From NCBI GenBank assembly GCA_947566075.1, contig CANOIM010000003.1:124001-188000 (forward strand): a stretch of DNA of 64,000 nucleotides. Reading direction: 5' to 3'. Each line of letters starts with the position of its first letter. The stretch's first letter is position 1. The notes below the pieces were generated by a model. The model was given only the letters and a program-made list of their open reading frames with translations, was not told where the DNA came from and searched no databases. Below are positions 1-9,263 of this stretch, piece by piece. Source of the DNA: an uncultured Eggerthellaceae bacterium. GTDB lineage: Bacteria; Actinomycetota; Coriobacteriia; Coriobacteriales; Eggerthellaceae. The position numbers and the translations under genes are program-made.

Positions 1-260
1 CAGCCACCAAGGCAGAGCATGAGGCTTTAGCCAAGGAGAAGCAGGCTGAGGCAGACGTGAAGCGCTACGCCACCGAAGCGAAGGCCTATGAGGACCAAGT
101 AGAAGCAGACAGCGCTCTCTTGGCCGCCGAACGCCAGGTAAAGGAAGCCACCGCCGCGGCTGAGCAGGCCAAGAAGACGGGTGCCACCCCTGAAAGCAGT
201 GCTCCCGCTGGAGCGGAACCCCAAGGGGATGCTGCTGACGGCACGAAGCCTACTCGCTAA
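1..260 (+). CDS. C-terminal end of a coiled-coil protein (partial)
   Basis: The frame beginning at base 3 is open from the window edge to a TAA at 258-260, so this is the 3' end of a gene that starts upstream. The visible ~85 residues are rich in Ala, Glu, Lys and Gln with heptad-like spacing, typical of a coiled coil, and end in a low-complexity Ala/Pro/Gly tail. No catalytic motif is visible and no function can be assigned. A terminator-like hairpin follows at 274-300. Confidence 0.6.
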   Translation, partial: ATKAEHEALAKEKQAEADVKRYATEAKAYEDQVEADSALLAAERQVKEATAAAEQAKKTGATPESSAPAGAEPQGDAADGTKPTR

Positions 261-273
261 TGCTGATACAGGT

Positions 274-300
274 GAGCCGCGCCAATGCTTGGCGCGGCTC
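274..300 (+). terminator. Hairpin after the coiled-coil gene
   Basis: A perfect 11-bp inverted repeat (GAGCCGCGCCA / TGGCGCGGCTC) has a 5-nt loop. It sits between the stop codon at 260 and the permease start at 325. There is no T-run after it, so it may be a weak terminator or an mRNA-end hairpin. Confidence 0.5.
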
Positions 301-324
301 CCACGGGGATAAGAGGTGTTCGAA

Positions 325-1821
325 ATGACAGACAACAACATCAAAGCTACACCAGCGAAGGCCACTGCAGCGGCAGCGCCGGTCAAGGCTTCAGCTGATC
401 CGGGTGCGGCCGATCGCATGTCCATGCCTGAGAACAACGGCACCACAGTGACCAAGCCCACGGTGGCCACCCAGCAGAAGCAGGGTGACACGTTCAAGGC
501 CACGCTCACCGTGAAGGATATGGTGGTGTGGGGGCTGATCACCATGGTTCCCATTTCCCCCATGGCCGTTTACGGTGGTGTGTTCGCTGATTCTGGCGGC
601 ATGCCCACCTTGGCATTCATCATCGGCTTCGTGGCCGTGTTGTTCAGCGTGTTCTCGTTCGGCATCATGATCCAGCACTTCCCGTCATCGGGCTCCATCT
701 TCACCTATGTGAGCCACGTGTTCGGGAAGATGCCCGGCTTCATAGCTGGCTGGCTCATGCTCTTGCAATATCTGGTCAGTCCGGCCATGGTGTATCTCAT
801 CGCCGCCATCGCCATCCATAGCATGTTGCCGGATGTGCCCATCCTGGCATTGTGCTTCGGGTTCCTTGCCATCGTGGCCATCGTGTCGCTCATAGGCATG
901 AAGACAGCCATGGTGGTGAACAAGGTGGCCCTGGTGGCCCAGCTGGTCATCTTGGCATTGTTCGTGGTGTTCGGCATCATGTTCGTGGTGCAGCACCCCG
1001 AAAGCGCCAGCTTCTCACCGGAGAACCTGTTCAATCCCGCCAAGTTCGAACTGGGCGGCACCATGTCGGCTGTGTCTCTGGCGGTCATGTCCTACGTGGG
1101 CTTCGGTGCCATAGCCACGTTGACCCAGGAAGCCAAGGATCCCAAGCACGGGCCGTCCCGCGCTATGATGGTCATGGCCATCCTGCTGTGCGTGCTCTAC
1201 GTGCTGCAGTGCTTCATCGCCACGTGCATTGACCCATCCGGCGCTGCCTTCGCAGGCAATACTGACAACGCGTTCTACGTGGTGGCCAAGATGGCTGCAG
1301 GCCCCTGGCTGATGATCGTCTGCGCCGTGGGCGTTGCTTTGGCCCAGGGCGTGTTCACCGCCATAGCCCAACAGAACTCCATCGCGTTCGTCATGTTCAC
1401 CATGGCCAAGGGTGGGTGCCTGCCGAAGTTCATGGCCAAGATGAACAAGCGCACCAACTCTCCGCTGAACGCCGTGCTCTTCATCATCTGCCTATCCATC
1501 GTGCTGCCGCTGATCTTCCAGTTCAGCGGCATCAATATGAATACCGTGGTGAAGATCTCCAACTTCGGTGCGCTTTCCACTTACACCCTGCTGAACCTGG
1601 CGGTCATCGTGTTCTGCTGGATCCAGCTGAAGGAGCGCAAGGGCGTCAAGGCCGTGCTCATGCACCTGGTATTCCCGGCCCTGGGCGCCGCCGTGTGCTT
1701 CGCCATCATGCTTTCGGTGGGCACCGTGGCCCTCAGCGTGGGCGCCGTGTTCATCGTCATAGGCATCATCTACTACCTGGTGTTGACGAAGGTGATGCAC
1801 CGTCAGATCAACCTAGGGTGA
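325..1821 (+). CDS. APC-superfamily amino acid permease
   Basis: This is a polytopic membrane protein of 498 residues with about 12 hydrophobic segments, beginning near residue 60 after a hydrophilic Ala/Pro/Thr-rich N-terminus. The first membrane segment (VWGLITMVPISPMAVYG) and the following FPSSGSIFTYV stretch fit the APC family of amino acid/polyamine antiporters and importers. The open frame extends to a GTG at 316, but AGAGG at 312-316 sits 8 nt before the ATG at 325, so the ATG is preferred. Three peptidase/amidohydrolase genes follow on the same strand, which suggests uptake or exchange of amino acids released from peptides. The substrate cannot be read from the sequence. Confidence 0.85.
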   Translation: MTDNNIKATPAKATAAAAPVKASADPGAADRMSMPENNGTTVTKPTVATQQKQGDTFKATLTVKDMVVWGLITMVPISPMAVYGGVFADSGGMPTLAFIIGFVAVLFSVFSFGIMIQHFPSSGSIFTYVSHVFGKMPGFIAGWLMLLQYLVSPAMVYLIAAIAIHSMLPDVPILALCFGFLAIVAIVSLIGMKTAMVVNKVALVAQLVILALFVVFGIMFVVQHPESASFSPENLFNPAKFELGGTMSAVSLAVMSYVGFGAIATLTQEAKDPKHGPSRAMMVMAILLCVLYVLQCFIATCIDPSGAAFAGNTDNAFYVVAKMAAGPWLMIVCAVGVALAQGVFTAIAQQNSIAFVMFTMAKGGCLPKFMAKMNKRTNSPLNAVLFIICLSIVLPLIFQFSGINMNTVVKISNFGALSTYTLLNLAVIVFCWIQLKERKGVKAVLMHLVFPALGAAVCFAIMLSVGTVALSVGAVFIVIGIIYYLVLTKVMHRQINLG

Positions 1822-1895
1822 TATCGCAGGCATCCTGTCTGCGTGAGTCATAGCACGCAACGAAACCGATCAAAAGCAGGGGAAAGGAACCCATC

Positions 1896-3395
1896 ATGAC
1901 TGAAGAGAAAACGATGCAGACCCCAACATTCACCGTGACCATAGGGAATGGGGCTGCGAACCAGGCTGCGGAAGCGAAGATCCCCCAGCCTGCCAGCAAG
2001 ACCATGAAGTGGACGAATGGCAAGCAGACCATCGGATACACCACCACAGCAGAGCTGCTCCCGCTGCATACGGATGACGGCAAGCTGATCGGGCATATGT
2101 TCGCCCTGTCTTATGTATCTGACCAGAAGGACAAGACTGACCGGCCGGTCACGTTCTGCTGGAACGGTGGCCCGGGCGGTTCCTCTGCCATGGTGAACAT
2201 CGGCGGTTTGGGGCCGCGTCGCGTGCCCATCACCACCATCAATCAGCTGCCATGCCCCACCGCTCCGGAAGACAACCCCTATTCGCTGCTTCCTTCCACT
2301 GACCTGGTGTATCTGGACGCTATGGGTACTGGGTATTCGAAGGTGGCCGAAGGCTATGACCCGAAGAAGGTCTGGGGCGTAGACGGCGATGCGGATGCCT
2401 TCATGCGCGGCATCGCCCAATGGCTCACCACCCACGAGCGGTGGAACACCCCGCTGTATCTCTATGGCGAATCCTATGGCACCATGCGCAATTCCGTGCT
2501 GATGCGCGTGCTGGGGGAGCGGGGCATTGCTCTGACGGGCGTGATCGAGCAATCCACCATCTTGGATTACGCGCCCACGCTGGCAGGCAATGACCTGTAT
2601 TACATGGGCATGTTCCCGGTCTATGCTGCCACGGCCAACTACTTCGGCAAAGCGGGCAAGGGCGTTGACCAGTTCGAATGGTTCGATAAGGCCTGGAAGT
2701 TCGTGGACGAGAAGCTGGGTAGCGCGCTCATCGCCTCTGATTCCATCACCCCGGAACAGGAGAAGGCGCTGGCCGCTGAGATGTCTGAGCTGATCGGCCT
2801 GCCCGCTGAGTTCATCCAGAAGAAGCATCTGCGCATAGAGCTGGATACGTTCCGCAAGACCATCATGGCCGATGAAGGCTTGTTCACGGGCCGCTATGAC
2901 ACGCGTTTCACCGAACCTGCCTACATGGATGTTCAGGGTGACAACGAGTTCTTCGCCGGTGAGGACCCTTCCGGTGACGCTATCATGACGCCAGACCAGT
3001 CTGCCTGGATGAAGCTGGTCCAGGAAACCGGTTTCGATGGGTCATCCATCAACATGCTGCTGTCCATGAAGGTGAACGAGGACTGGAACTGGACCCATCA
3101 GGCTCCGGGCACCATGGGAAGCCCCCAATGCCCCAACACGGCCTACGACATGGGTACGGCCCTGCGGCGCAACCCCTTCTGCCGCGTGATCTTCTTCGGA
3201 GGCATCCACGATGCTGCAACGCCGTTCTGGAACGTGAAGCACTCCATCTCCAAGATGTTCCTGCCTGAATCCATCACCAGCCGCATTGAATACAAGGTGC
3301 ATGAGAACGGGCATATGGCCTATGAGGATCAGCCCACCCTGGAGAAGATGATCCCAGAGCTCGAGGCATTCTACGACAAGCGCCATCAGGCTTAA
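1896..3395 (+). CDS. Serine carboxypeptidase, peptidase family S10
   Basis: The 499-residue protein carries the S10 hallmarks: oxyanion-hole motif WNGGPGGSS at residues 89-97, nucleophile Ser193 in GESYG, a probable catalytic Asp near 439 (HDAATPFWN) and His473 in ENGHMAYE. Family members remove C-terminal residues from peptides. There is no signal peptide or membrane segment, so it is predicted to be cytoplasmic, unlike the secreted or vacuolar eukaryotic enzymes. The start has a clear ribosome site (GGAAAGGA at 1881-1888). It lies between an APC permease and two further hydrolases, consistent with intracellular peptide breakdown. Confidence 0.88.
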   Translation: MTEEKTMQTPTFTVTIGNGAANQAAEAKIPQPASKTMKWTNGKQTIGYTTTAELLPLHTDDGKLIGHMFALSYVSDQKDKTDRPVTFCWNGGPGGSSAMVNIGGLGPRRVPITTINQLPCPTAPEDNPYSLLPSTDLVYLDAMGTGYSKVAEGYDPKKVWGVDGDADAFMRGIAQWLTTHERWNTPLYLYGESYGTMRNSVLMRVLGERGIALTGVIEQSTILDYAPTLAGNDLYYMGMFPVYAATANYFGKAGKGVDQFEWFDKAWKFVDEKLGSALIASDSITPEQEKALAAEMSELIGLPAEFIQKKHLRIELDTFRKTIMADEGLFTGRYDTRFTEPAYMDVQGDNEFFAGEDPSGDAIMTPDQSAWMKLVQETGFDGSSINMLLSMKVNEDWNWTHQAPGTMGSPQCPNTAYDMGTALRRNPFCRVIFFGGIHDAATPFWNVKHSISKMFLPESITSRIEYKVHENGHMAYEDQPTLEKMIPELEAFYDKRHQA

Positions 3396-3411
3396 TGAAA
3401 GGAAGCAGCTC

Positions 3412-4770
3412 ATGCTGAACACAGAACAGCAGGCCATCGTGGACCACGCTCAGGTCCAACAGAAGAACGGGTGGCAGCATCTGAAGGTCAAGGGCACGCC
3501 CTATGAGTGCGGGTTCCAGGAGGGATACCTTCTGGCCGATGAGTACAAGGACGCCCTGCGCGTGTATAGGTTCATGACCCTTGAGACCTTCGGTAAAGAC
3601 TACGATTGGTTCGCCGAGCAATCCATCCGCCTCCATGGGTCTGTGATCCCTGAGCGGTATGCCCAAGAGCTTCAGGGCATGGCTGACGGCCTCACGGCTG
3701 CCGGGGTGGATGCCACGTTGGAGGATATGATCGCCTGGAACGATTGGATGGAGATCACCGGATACTGGTGGCCGCAGAACGCGGGCAAGATCATGGCCCG
3801 GCCACTCATGAAGACCCACCGCAAAGAGCACTGCTCTGCCATTGCAGCAACGGGGTCTGCCACGGTGGATGGGAAGCCGTACCTGGGTCATGAGAGCTTC
3901 GATGAATTCTGGAGCGGCCAGTACTTCAATGTGTGCAAGCACGTGGAACCGGATGAGGGCTACGCCTTTGTCATGCAGGCATCCGCGCCCTGCATGCTGT
4001 CTTCCATGACAGATTTCTATGTGACGTCAGCTGGCCTGAACGTGACTGAGACCACTCTTGCAGGCTTCGACCGCTACAGCGATGAGGGCATGCCGGAATG
4101 GGTGCGCATCCGTGACGCCATCCAGTTCTCTAACACTATTGATGAGTTCGTGGAGCGCTTGGATAAGGGCAACAATGGTGGCTACGCCAACGCATGGCTG
4201 ATAGCTGACCATAACACCGGCGAGATAGCCCGCTTCGAACAGGGGTTGGAATACACCAGCCTCGAGCGCACGAAGGACGGAACGTTCTTCGGGTGCAACG
4301 CCGTGTTCGACCCGCGCATCCGCAACCTGGAATGCAAGGACAACGGATTCAATGATCCGCGTCAGCAGACCGGCGCGCGCCGCCAGCGCTGGATGGAGCT
4401 GATCGATCAATACTATGGGAAGATCGATCTGGAGATAGTGAAGAAGATGCTGGCAGACACCTATGATGTGTACCTGGGTTACAACTGCCCATCCAGCCGC
4501 GATATCTGCGCCCACTACGATGTGGATCCCCAGTACTACGCTGATGACCCGGATGCCGTATGGAACATCCCGTTCTACCCGGCGGGCTCATGCGATGCCA
4601 AGGCGGCCGGGCCTGACGATGTGAAGCATATGAAGATGTGGGGCCGCTATGGCCGGGCTGATGGCGTGGAGTTCAACGCCAAGGACTTCATGGACCAGCA
4701 TCCGCTTTGGAAGTGGATGGATGGCTATCTGCAGGATAGGCCTACCCAGCCGTGGACGTTGTTCGATTAG
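3412..4770 (+). CDS. C45/phospholipase-B-like Ntn hydrolase
   Basis: The 452-residue protein resembles C45 acyltransferases and phospholipase-B-like Ntn hydrolases. These self-cleave to expose an N-terminal Cys and then hydrolyse or transfer amide-linked acyl groups. The candidate nucleophile is Cys141 in EHCSAIAATGSATVDGK, placed after a propeptide-like N-terminal region, and the conserved downstream GNNGGYANAW and FGCNAVFDPR segments are present. No signal peptide is seen. It begins 16 nt after the S10 peptidase with its own Shine-Dalgarno (AAGGAAG) and is probably co-transcribed. The exact substrate (peptide, acyl-amino acid or bile/penicillin-type amide) is unknown. Confidence 0.75.
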   Translation: MLNTEQQAIVDHAQVQQKNGWQHLKVKGTPYECGFQEGYLLADEYKDALRVYRFMTLETFGKDYDWFAEQSIRLHGSVIPERYAQELQGMADGLTAAGVDATLEDMIAWNDWMEITGYWWPQNAGKIMARPLMKTHRKEHCSAIAATGSATVDGKPYLGHESFDEFWSGQYFNVCKHVEPDEGYAFVMQASAPCMLSSMTDFYVTSAGLNVTETTLAGFDRYSDEGMPEWVRIRDAIQFSNTIDEFVERLDKGNNGGYANAWLIADHNTGEIARFEQGLEYTSLERTKDGTFFGCNAVFDPRIRNLECKDNGFNDPRQQTGARRQRWMELIDQYYGKIDLEIVKKMLADTYDVYLGYNCPSSRDICAHYDVDPQYYADDPDAVWNIPFYPAGSCDAKAAGPDDVKHMKMWGRYGRADGVEFNAKDFMDQHPLWKWMDGYLQDRPTQPWTLFD

Positions 4771-4779
4771 CGGCATCCT

Positions 4780-4800
4780 CAAGGCGCATGGAACGCCTTG
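4780..4800 (+). terminator. Small intergenic hairpin
   Basis: A 7-bp perfect stem (CAAGGCG / CGCCTTG) with a 7-nt loop lies between the C45-like gene and pepC. There is no U-run; it may mark an mRNA end or a processing point. Confidence 0.3.
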
Positions 4801-4845
4801 TGACCTCATAGAAGATGAAACGCCAATGCGAAGGAGCTGATAGAG

Positions 4846-6195
4846 ATGAAGCTATCGAAGGAACAGATCAAGAAGATGTCAGAAGACTACGGGAAGATGT
4901 GCTGCCAGCATGTGGCCCAGCGCTCCGTCACCAAGAACGGCATTCTGGAATCAGCAGAGAGCGTGGAGGTGCTCAAGCGCATGAGCCCCCCGAACTTCGC
5001 GTTCTCCATTGATGTGGATGACCAGGCTGTGGCCAACCAGAAGATGTCTGGCCGTTGCTGGATGTTCGCCTGCTTGAATGTGCTGCGCTTCCACATTGAG
5101 AAGGACTTGGATCTGCCGAAGGGCACGTTCGAGCTATCCCAGGCCTACTTGGCGTTCTACAACAAGCTAGAGCGTGCCGCTTGGTTCCTGGAGCATGTGG
5201 TTGCCACGGCCGATAAGCCCCTGGATGACCGTGAGGTGGATTGGCTGATCTCAACGCCCATGGCTGATGGCGGTGACTGGGACATGGTTGCGGCCCTGGT
5301 GAAGAAGTACGGCGTGATGCCTCACGAAGCCATGGCTGAGACCCATTGCACCAATGACACGGCTGAAGTGAATACGGTGCTCTCGCACCTGCTGCGCCAA
5401 GATGCCATCAAGCTGCGTCAGATGGTCAATGAGGTGAAGGACACTGAAGCAACCCAGCTTGAGATGCTGAACGAGGTGTATCGCGTGCTGGCCGTGTGCT
5501 TCGGTGAGCCGCCTGAGACGTTCGACTTCACCTACGTGGACAGCAAGGGCAAGTACCATGCTGACCTGGGCATCACTCCGCTGGAGTTCCTGAAGAAGTA
5601 CGTGAAGGTGAACCTGGATGACTACGTGGGTGTCATCAACGTGCCGGGCGAGGGCAACCCCTATGGCCACGTGTTCGCCATCCAAGACTCTGACCAGATC
5701 CCTGAGCGTCGCAACCTGTACGTCAACGTACCCATGGATGAGCTGAAGGGTTACGTCATCGAATCGCTCAAGGCGGGTGACCCGGTGTGGTTCGGCTCTG
5801 ACGTCTTGCAGTGGTGTGACCGCAACGCTGGCGTCATGGCCCATGACCTCTATGACCTGGAGGGGCTCTTCGGCGTGAAGTTCGATATGGACAAGGCCCA
5901 GCGCTTCGCCATGCACGAGAGCCTGCCCACCCACGCCATGACCGTTGCTGGTGTTGATATCAAGGACGGCAAGCCCACCAAGTGGAAGATCGAGAACTCC
6001 TGGGGCACCGAGAATGGCGGCAAGAAGACCGGCAACAACGGCTACTTCGTCTGCTCCGATGAGTGGTTCGACAACTTCGTGTACGAGGTTGCCATCCCCA
6101 AGAAACTGCTGAAGCCCGAAACACTGAAGGCACTGGATTCCGAGCCCATCGTATGGCCGTTCTGGAATACCTTCAACCCGGTGAGCCAGCTGTAG
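4846..6195 (+). CDS. pepC: Aminopeptidase C / bleomycin hydrolase (peptidase C1B)
   Basis: The 449-residue length is typical for PepC, a cytoplasmic papain-fold aminopeptidase that forms hexameric barrels. The triad is visible: Cys71 in SGRCWMFA, His363 in LPTHAMTVAG and Asn384 in ENSWG. Before the catalytic Cys is the normal short N-terminal arm, and the protein ends in FNPVSQL without a membrane segment. AAGGAG lies 10 nt before the ATG. It is the last gene of the permease-S10-C45-PepC run and is followed by a strong hairpin at 6220-6245, so the four genes probably form one peptide-utilisation unit. Confidence 0.92.
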   Translation: MKLSKEQIKKMSEDYGKMCCQHVAQRSVTKNGILESAESVEVLKRMSPPNFAFSIDVDDQAVANQKMSGRCWMFACLNVLRFHIEKDLDLPKGTFELSQAYLAFYNKLERAAWFLEHVVATADKPLDDREVDWLISTPMADGGDWDMVAALVKKYGVMPHEAMAETHCTNDTAEVNTVLSHLLRQDAIKLRQMVNEVKDTEATQLEMLNEVYRVLAVCFGEPPETFDFTYVDSKGKYHADLGITPLEFLKKYVKVNLDDYVGVINVPGEGNPYGHVFAIQDSDQIPERRNLYVNVPMDELKGYVIESLKAGDPVWFGSDVLQWCDRNAGVMAHDLYDLEGLFGVKFDMDKAQRFAMHESLPTHAMTVAGVDIKDGKPTKWKIENSWGTENGGKKTGNNGYFVCSDEWFDNFVYEVAIPKKLLKPETLKALDSEPIVWPFWNTFNPVSQL

Positions 6196-6219
6196 CGCTC
6201 CTGGCTGCTTGATCGTGCG

Positions 6220-6245
6220 AACGGCCCTGCTTCGGCGGGGCCGTT
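6220..6245. terminator. Bidirectional terminator between pepC and lysR-type gene
   Basis: An 11-bp stem (AACGGCCCTGC / GCGGGGCCGTT, one G-T pair) closes a TTCG tetraloop and is followed by TTCCTT on the plus strand. It lies between convergent genes, 4 nt from the stop of the LysR gene, so it can serve both. Confidence 0.8.
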
Positions 6246-6248
6246 TCC

Positions 6249-7127
6249 TTAGGCAGGGATGCGTACCTGTTCCAGGTACTGTTCGAAGGTGCGCACGGCC
6301 AAGCTAGCGCTCTTCTGGTTGCGCACAGCGAACCCTATCTCTCGGATGGCCTTCACATCCAAGGGGCGTATGGCCAGATCATAGGGCACGCGCTCCAAGA
6401 TCAGCTCAGGTAGGATGCTCACGCCCAGGCCGCTTTCGATCATGGCCATGATCACGTAGTCATCCCGGGTCTTCAAGCGGATCTCTGGCACGATGCCAGC
6501 CGTGCGGAAGAGGTCTGCAACCATGGTGTCAGTGCCCTTCTCATCCAACAGGAACGGCTCATTCGCCAAGTCTGCCAGCTTCACGGTGCGCTTCTTCGCC
6601 AGGGGATGCTCCGGCGGCAGTACGGCCAGCAGCTGGTCTGAACCCAAGGATATGGTGTCGAAGCCCTCTTCGGTGGGGAGGGGCAGGAAGCCGCAGTCCA
6701 CGCGGCCCGAGGCGATCCATTCGCGTATCTCAGCGTAGTTCCCGATGACCAGTTCGTAGTCAATGCCCGGATGGTCTTCTTGAAGGCGCTCGATCACGCT
6801 GGGAAGCCATTGGGCTGCCACGCTGGAGAATGTTCCGATGCGGATGATGCCCGTGGTAAGCCCCGCGAGGCGGTCCACCTCCATTTGGAGGTTGCGCTGC
6901 TTGGTGCATACATCGCGCACGAAGGGGAGCAGGACGCGCCCTTCGCTGGTGAGCTCAACACCGCCCCGGCCGCGCACGAGCAGCCGGATGCCCCAGCCCT
7001 TCTCCAATTCCGCGATCATGCGCGATACCCCTGATTGGGTGTAGGACAGCGCCTCAGCCGCCCGAGTGAAGCTGCCCAGATCCACCGTTTCGATGAAGGC
7101 CTCATACTTCTGCAGCGTGCTTTCCAT
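6249..7127 (-). CDS. LysR-family transcriptional regulator
   Basis: The 292-residue protein has an N-terminal winged HTH (about residues 3-62; SFTRAAEALSYTQSGVSRMI is the recognition region) and a C-terminal periplasmic-binding-like effector domain starting near residue 90. This is the standard LysR layout. The gene is divergent from the EamA exporter starting at 7381, which is the usual arrangement for a LysR target, and convergent with pepC. The effector is unknown. Cys residues are few and no extra domain is seen. Confidence 0.9.
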   Translation of the reverse strand: MESTLQKYEAFIETVDLGSFTRAAEALSYTQSGVSRMIAELEKGWGIRLLVRGRGGVELTSEGRVLLPFVRDVCTKQRNLQMEVDRLAGLTTGIIRIGTFSSVAAQWLPSVIERLQEDHPGIDYELVIGNYAEIREWIASGRVDCGFLPLPTEEGFDTISLGSDQLLAVLPPEHPLAKKRTVKLADLANEPFLLDEKGTDTMVADLFRTAGIVPEIRLKTRDDYVIMAMIESGLGVSILPELILERVPYDLAIRPLDVKAIREIGFAVRNQKSASLAVRTFEQYLEQVRIPA

Positions 7128-7380
7128 GGTTTCCTCGCTCTGACCTTTATTTCATTCCAAATGCTCATGCAAATGATGATGAACATTCGCTTTCATTCTA
7201 TCGCATGGCGTGGTTTACTATCCCGGCACTGAGAAACGCCTAAGAAACGAACCACCAAGCGGGTGCGCACGGTCGTGCGAAAGATCCGCTCCAAAGGGAT
7301 TCGAACTGCATAGCAAAACAACCGGACGCCAGGCCCGCGGGGAACCTGTGACGCCTGAGCGCCGGAGAGAAGGAGGGATC
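7128..7380. promoter_or_regulatory. Divergent lysR/eamA intergenic region
   Basis: This 253-bp region holds the promoters for both divergent genes. Around 7150-7200 it is AT-rich with ATGCTCATGCAAATGATGATG-like dyads of the T-N11-A type bound by LysR proteins. No individual operator can be fixed by eye. The reading frame of the EamA gene stays open back to 7210, but that stretch (basic, Ser/Gly-rich) does not look like protein. Confidence 0.4.
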
Positions 7381-8292
7381 ATGCAGCATACGCTCAAGTA
7401 CCTGGCATCATTGTTCATCTTCGGATTCAACGGGATCTTCGCAAGCTACGTGGATGCCACCAGCACCCAGATCGTCTTCTTGCGCGTGCTGATCGGTTCC
7501 ATTGTCCTCCTAGGGGCCTTCGCCATCACCCGCAAGCGTTGGACCTTCCCTGACCACAAGCGCGCCTTCGGGTTCTTGGTGTTGTCGGGCTGCGCCATGG
7601 GCATGCAGTGGCTGCTCCTCTTCGAGGCGTTCAACCATATTGGGGTGGGAATGGCCACGCTGCTCAACTATTGCGGCCCCATCATCGTGATAGCTCTGGC
7701 ACCCTTCGTGTTCAAAGAGCGCATGACCTGGAATAAGATGCTGGGCATCCTGGTGGTCATCAGCGGCGTGCTGCTGCTGAATGGCACCGCCACGGGCTCC
7801 CTTGATCTGGTGGGAATCCTCTGCGGGCTGGGAGCGGCTGTGCTCTACGCCGTCATGGTGACCTTCTCCAAGAAGGCCTCTGCCATCCAAGGCCTTGAGA
7901 ACACTACCATCCAGATCCTCTCAGGCTTGGCTGCGGTGTTCGTGGTGCTGCTGGTCAAGGGAGAGGCTCAGGTGAGCCTGCCGCTGTACAGCGTGCCTGC
8001 TATGCTGGAGCTGGGCATCGTGGGCACGGGAGCGGCCTGCTTGCTGTACTTCTCGGGCATCGGCACCATGAACGCCCAATCGGTGGCCGTGTTGGGATAC
8101 CTAGAACCCCTGGGGGCTGTGGTGCTCTCTGCCATCATCCTGGGCGAGGCCATGACGGGGCTTCAGCTGGTGGGCGTGGCCTGCATCATCGGGGGCGCTT
8201 GCCTGGCGCAGATGAGCATGCCGAAGGAGCTAAGGCTCAAGGGGCTGGCGAAGGGATCTTTGAGGGGGCTGGCAAGGCGCCAAGCTGCCTAA
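7381..8292 (+). CDS. EamA-family drug/metabolite exporter
   Basis: This 303-residue inner-membrane protein has ten hydrophobic segments arranged as two EamA repeats (about residues 5-135 and 145-285). The family exports amino acids, nucleosides or other metabolites. The open frame extends upstream to 7210, but AGGAGG at 7371-7376 sits just before the ATG at 7381 and the protein then begins MQHTLKYLASLFIFG, directly at the first membrane segment, so 7381 is chosen. It is probably controlled by the divergent LysR protein. The substrate is not predictable. Confidence 0.88.
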   Translation: MQHTLKYLASLFIFGFNGIFASYVDATSTQIVFLRVLIGSIVLLGAFAITRKRWTFPDHKRAFGFLVLSGCAMGMQWLLLFEAFNHIGVGMATLLNYCGPIIVIALAPFVFKERMTWNKMLGILVVISGVLLLNGTATGSLDLVGILCGLGAAVLYAVMVTFSKKASAIQGLENTTIQILSGLAAVFVVLLVKGEAQVSLPLYSVPAMLELGIVGTGAACLLYFSGIGTMNAQSVAVLGYLEPLGAVVLSAIILGEAMTGLQLVGVACIIGGACLAQMSMPKELRLKGLAKGSLRGLARRQAA

Positions 8293-8334
8293 CGCGCTTC
8301 CGTGGCATAATGGGGCCGTTCGAAAGGAGCCCCT

Positions 8335-9222
8335 ATGCCCATCGAATCGCCTCAGCACCGGCCACCCCATGACATGGATTGCCCTATGCTGGCCATCGTT
8401 ACGGGATGCAGCCATGGGAAGTGCCATTTCTGTGACATCTTCACAGGCATCCCCTTCGCGCCCATCCCCGAAGACCAGGTGATCGCTGATATCCAGGCTA
8501 TCGCGGAGACGGCTACGGCGCTCACCCGGCGCATCTATCTGACGGGTGGGAACCCCTTCGCCCTGCCCACCCATCGGCTGGTGAAGGTGTTCGATGCAGT
8601 AGAGGAGCACATCCCTACGGTGAAGAGCTACGGCGGGTTCTGCCGCATCGTGGATGTGGCAGCGAAATCTGACGAGGAGCTGGCGCTGCTGCGCAACCGG
8701 GGAGTGGATGAGATCACCATCGGAGCCGAGAGCGGCTTCGATGAGGCCTTGGGTTTCATGGAGAAGGGGCATACGTCCGCTGATATCATCCAGCAGGGGC
8801 ATCGCCTCCATGAGGCAGGCATCAAATTCACGTTCTTCTACCTAGCCGGGATGGCCGGAGCGGGGAAGGGGCAAGAGAACGCACTGGCCTCAGCCCGTGT
8901 GTTCAGCGAAGCGGGCCCGAGTCGCATCCTGGTGGTGACCCTCACGCCTACCCAGCACTGGCCGTTGGCTCAAGACATAGCCGCGGGCCGGTGGATGCCT
9001 CCTACGGAAGTGGAAACGGCCCAAGAGATCAAGACCTTCGTGGCGAACCTCACCTGCACCACCCAGGTGAACTGCTCCCATGATACTGACATCGTGCGCT
9101 TCGAGGGCATGGTGCCTCAGAACCAGGCGGCTTTGGTAGAGCTCATGGAACATCGCATTCCCCTGATGAACGAGAAGGCCTCTCGCAAGATGCGAGAGGC
9201 CTTGCACGGGGCACGCTATTGA
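8335..9222 (+). CDS. Radical SAM protein with CX4CX2C cluster motif
   Basis: The 295-residue protein has a radical SAM core: the [4Fe-4S] motif CSHGKCHFC at residues 25-33, a glycine-rich YLTGGNPF segment near 70, and GAESGF around residue 136. Cys spacing is CX4CX2C rather than CX3CX2C. As I recall, this spacing occurs in a family of uncharacterised B12-independent radical SAM proteins with TGCSxxxCxFC signatures. There is no C-terminal SPASM-type Cys cluster. A good Shine-Dalgarno (AAAGGAG) precedes the ATG. It follows the EamA gene by 42 bp and converges on the ABC permease. The reaction is unknown. Confidence 0.8.
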   Translation: MPIESPQHRPPHDMDCPMLAIVTGCSHGKCHFCDIFTGIPFAPIPEDQVIADIQAIAETATALTRRIYLTGGNPFALPTHRLVKVFDAVEEHIPTVKSYGGFCRIVDVAAKSDEELALLRNRGVDEITIGAESGFDEALGFMEKGHTSADIIQQGHRLHEAGIKFTFFYLAGMAGAGKGQENALASARVFSEAGPSRILVVTLTPTQHWPLAQDIAAGRWMPPTEVETAQEIKTFVANLTCTTQVNCSHDTDIVRFEGMVPQNQAALVELMEHRIPLMNEKASRKMREALHGARY

Positions 9223-9263
9223 GGATGTGCGATTTGGAACGTCCCTTTTGCACCTTCTGCCCA

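Noticed and set aside
7285..7310. tRNA-like GATTCGAAC element upstream of EamA
   Set aside because: No acceptor stem, D-arm or anticodon arm could be built around it on either strand.
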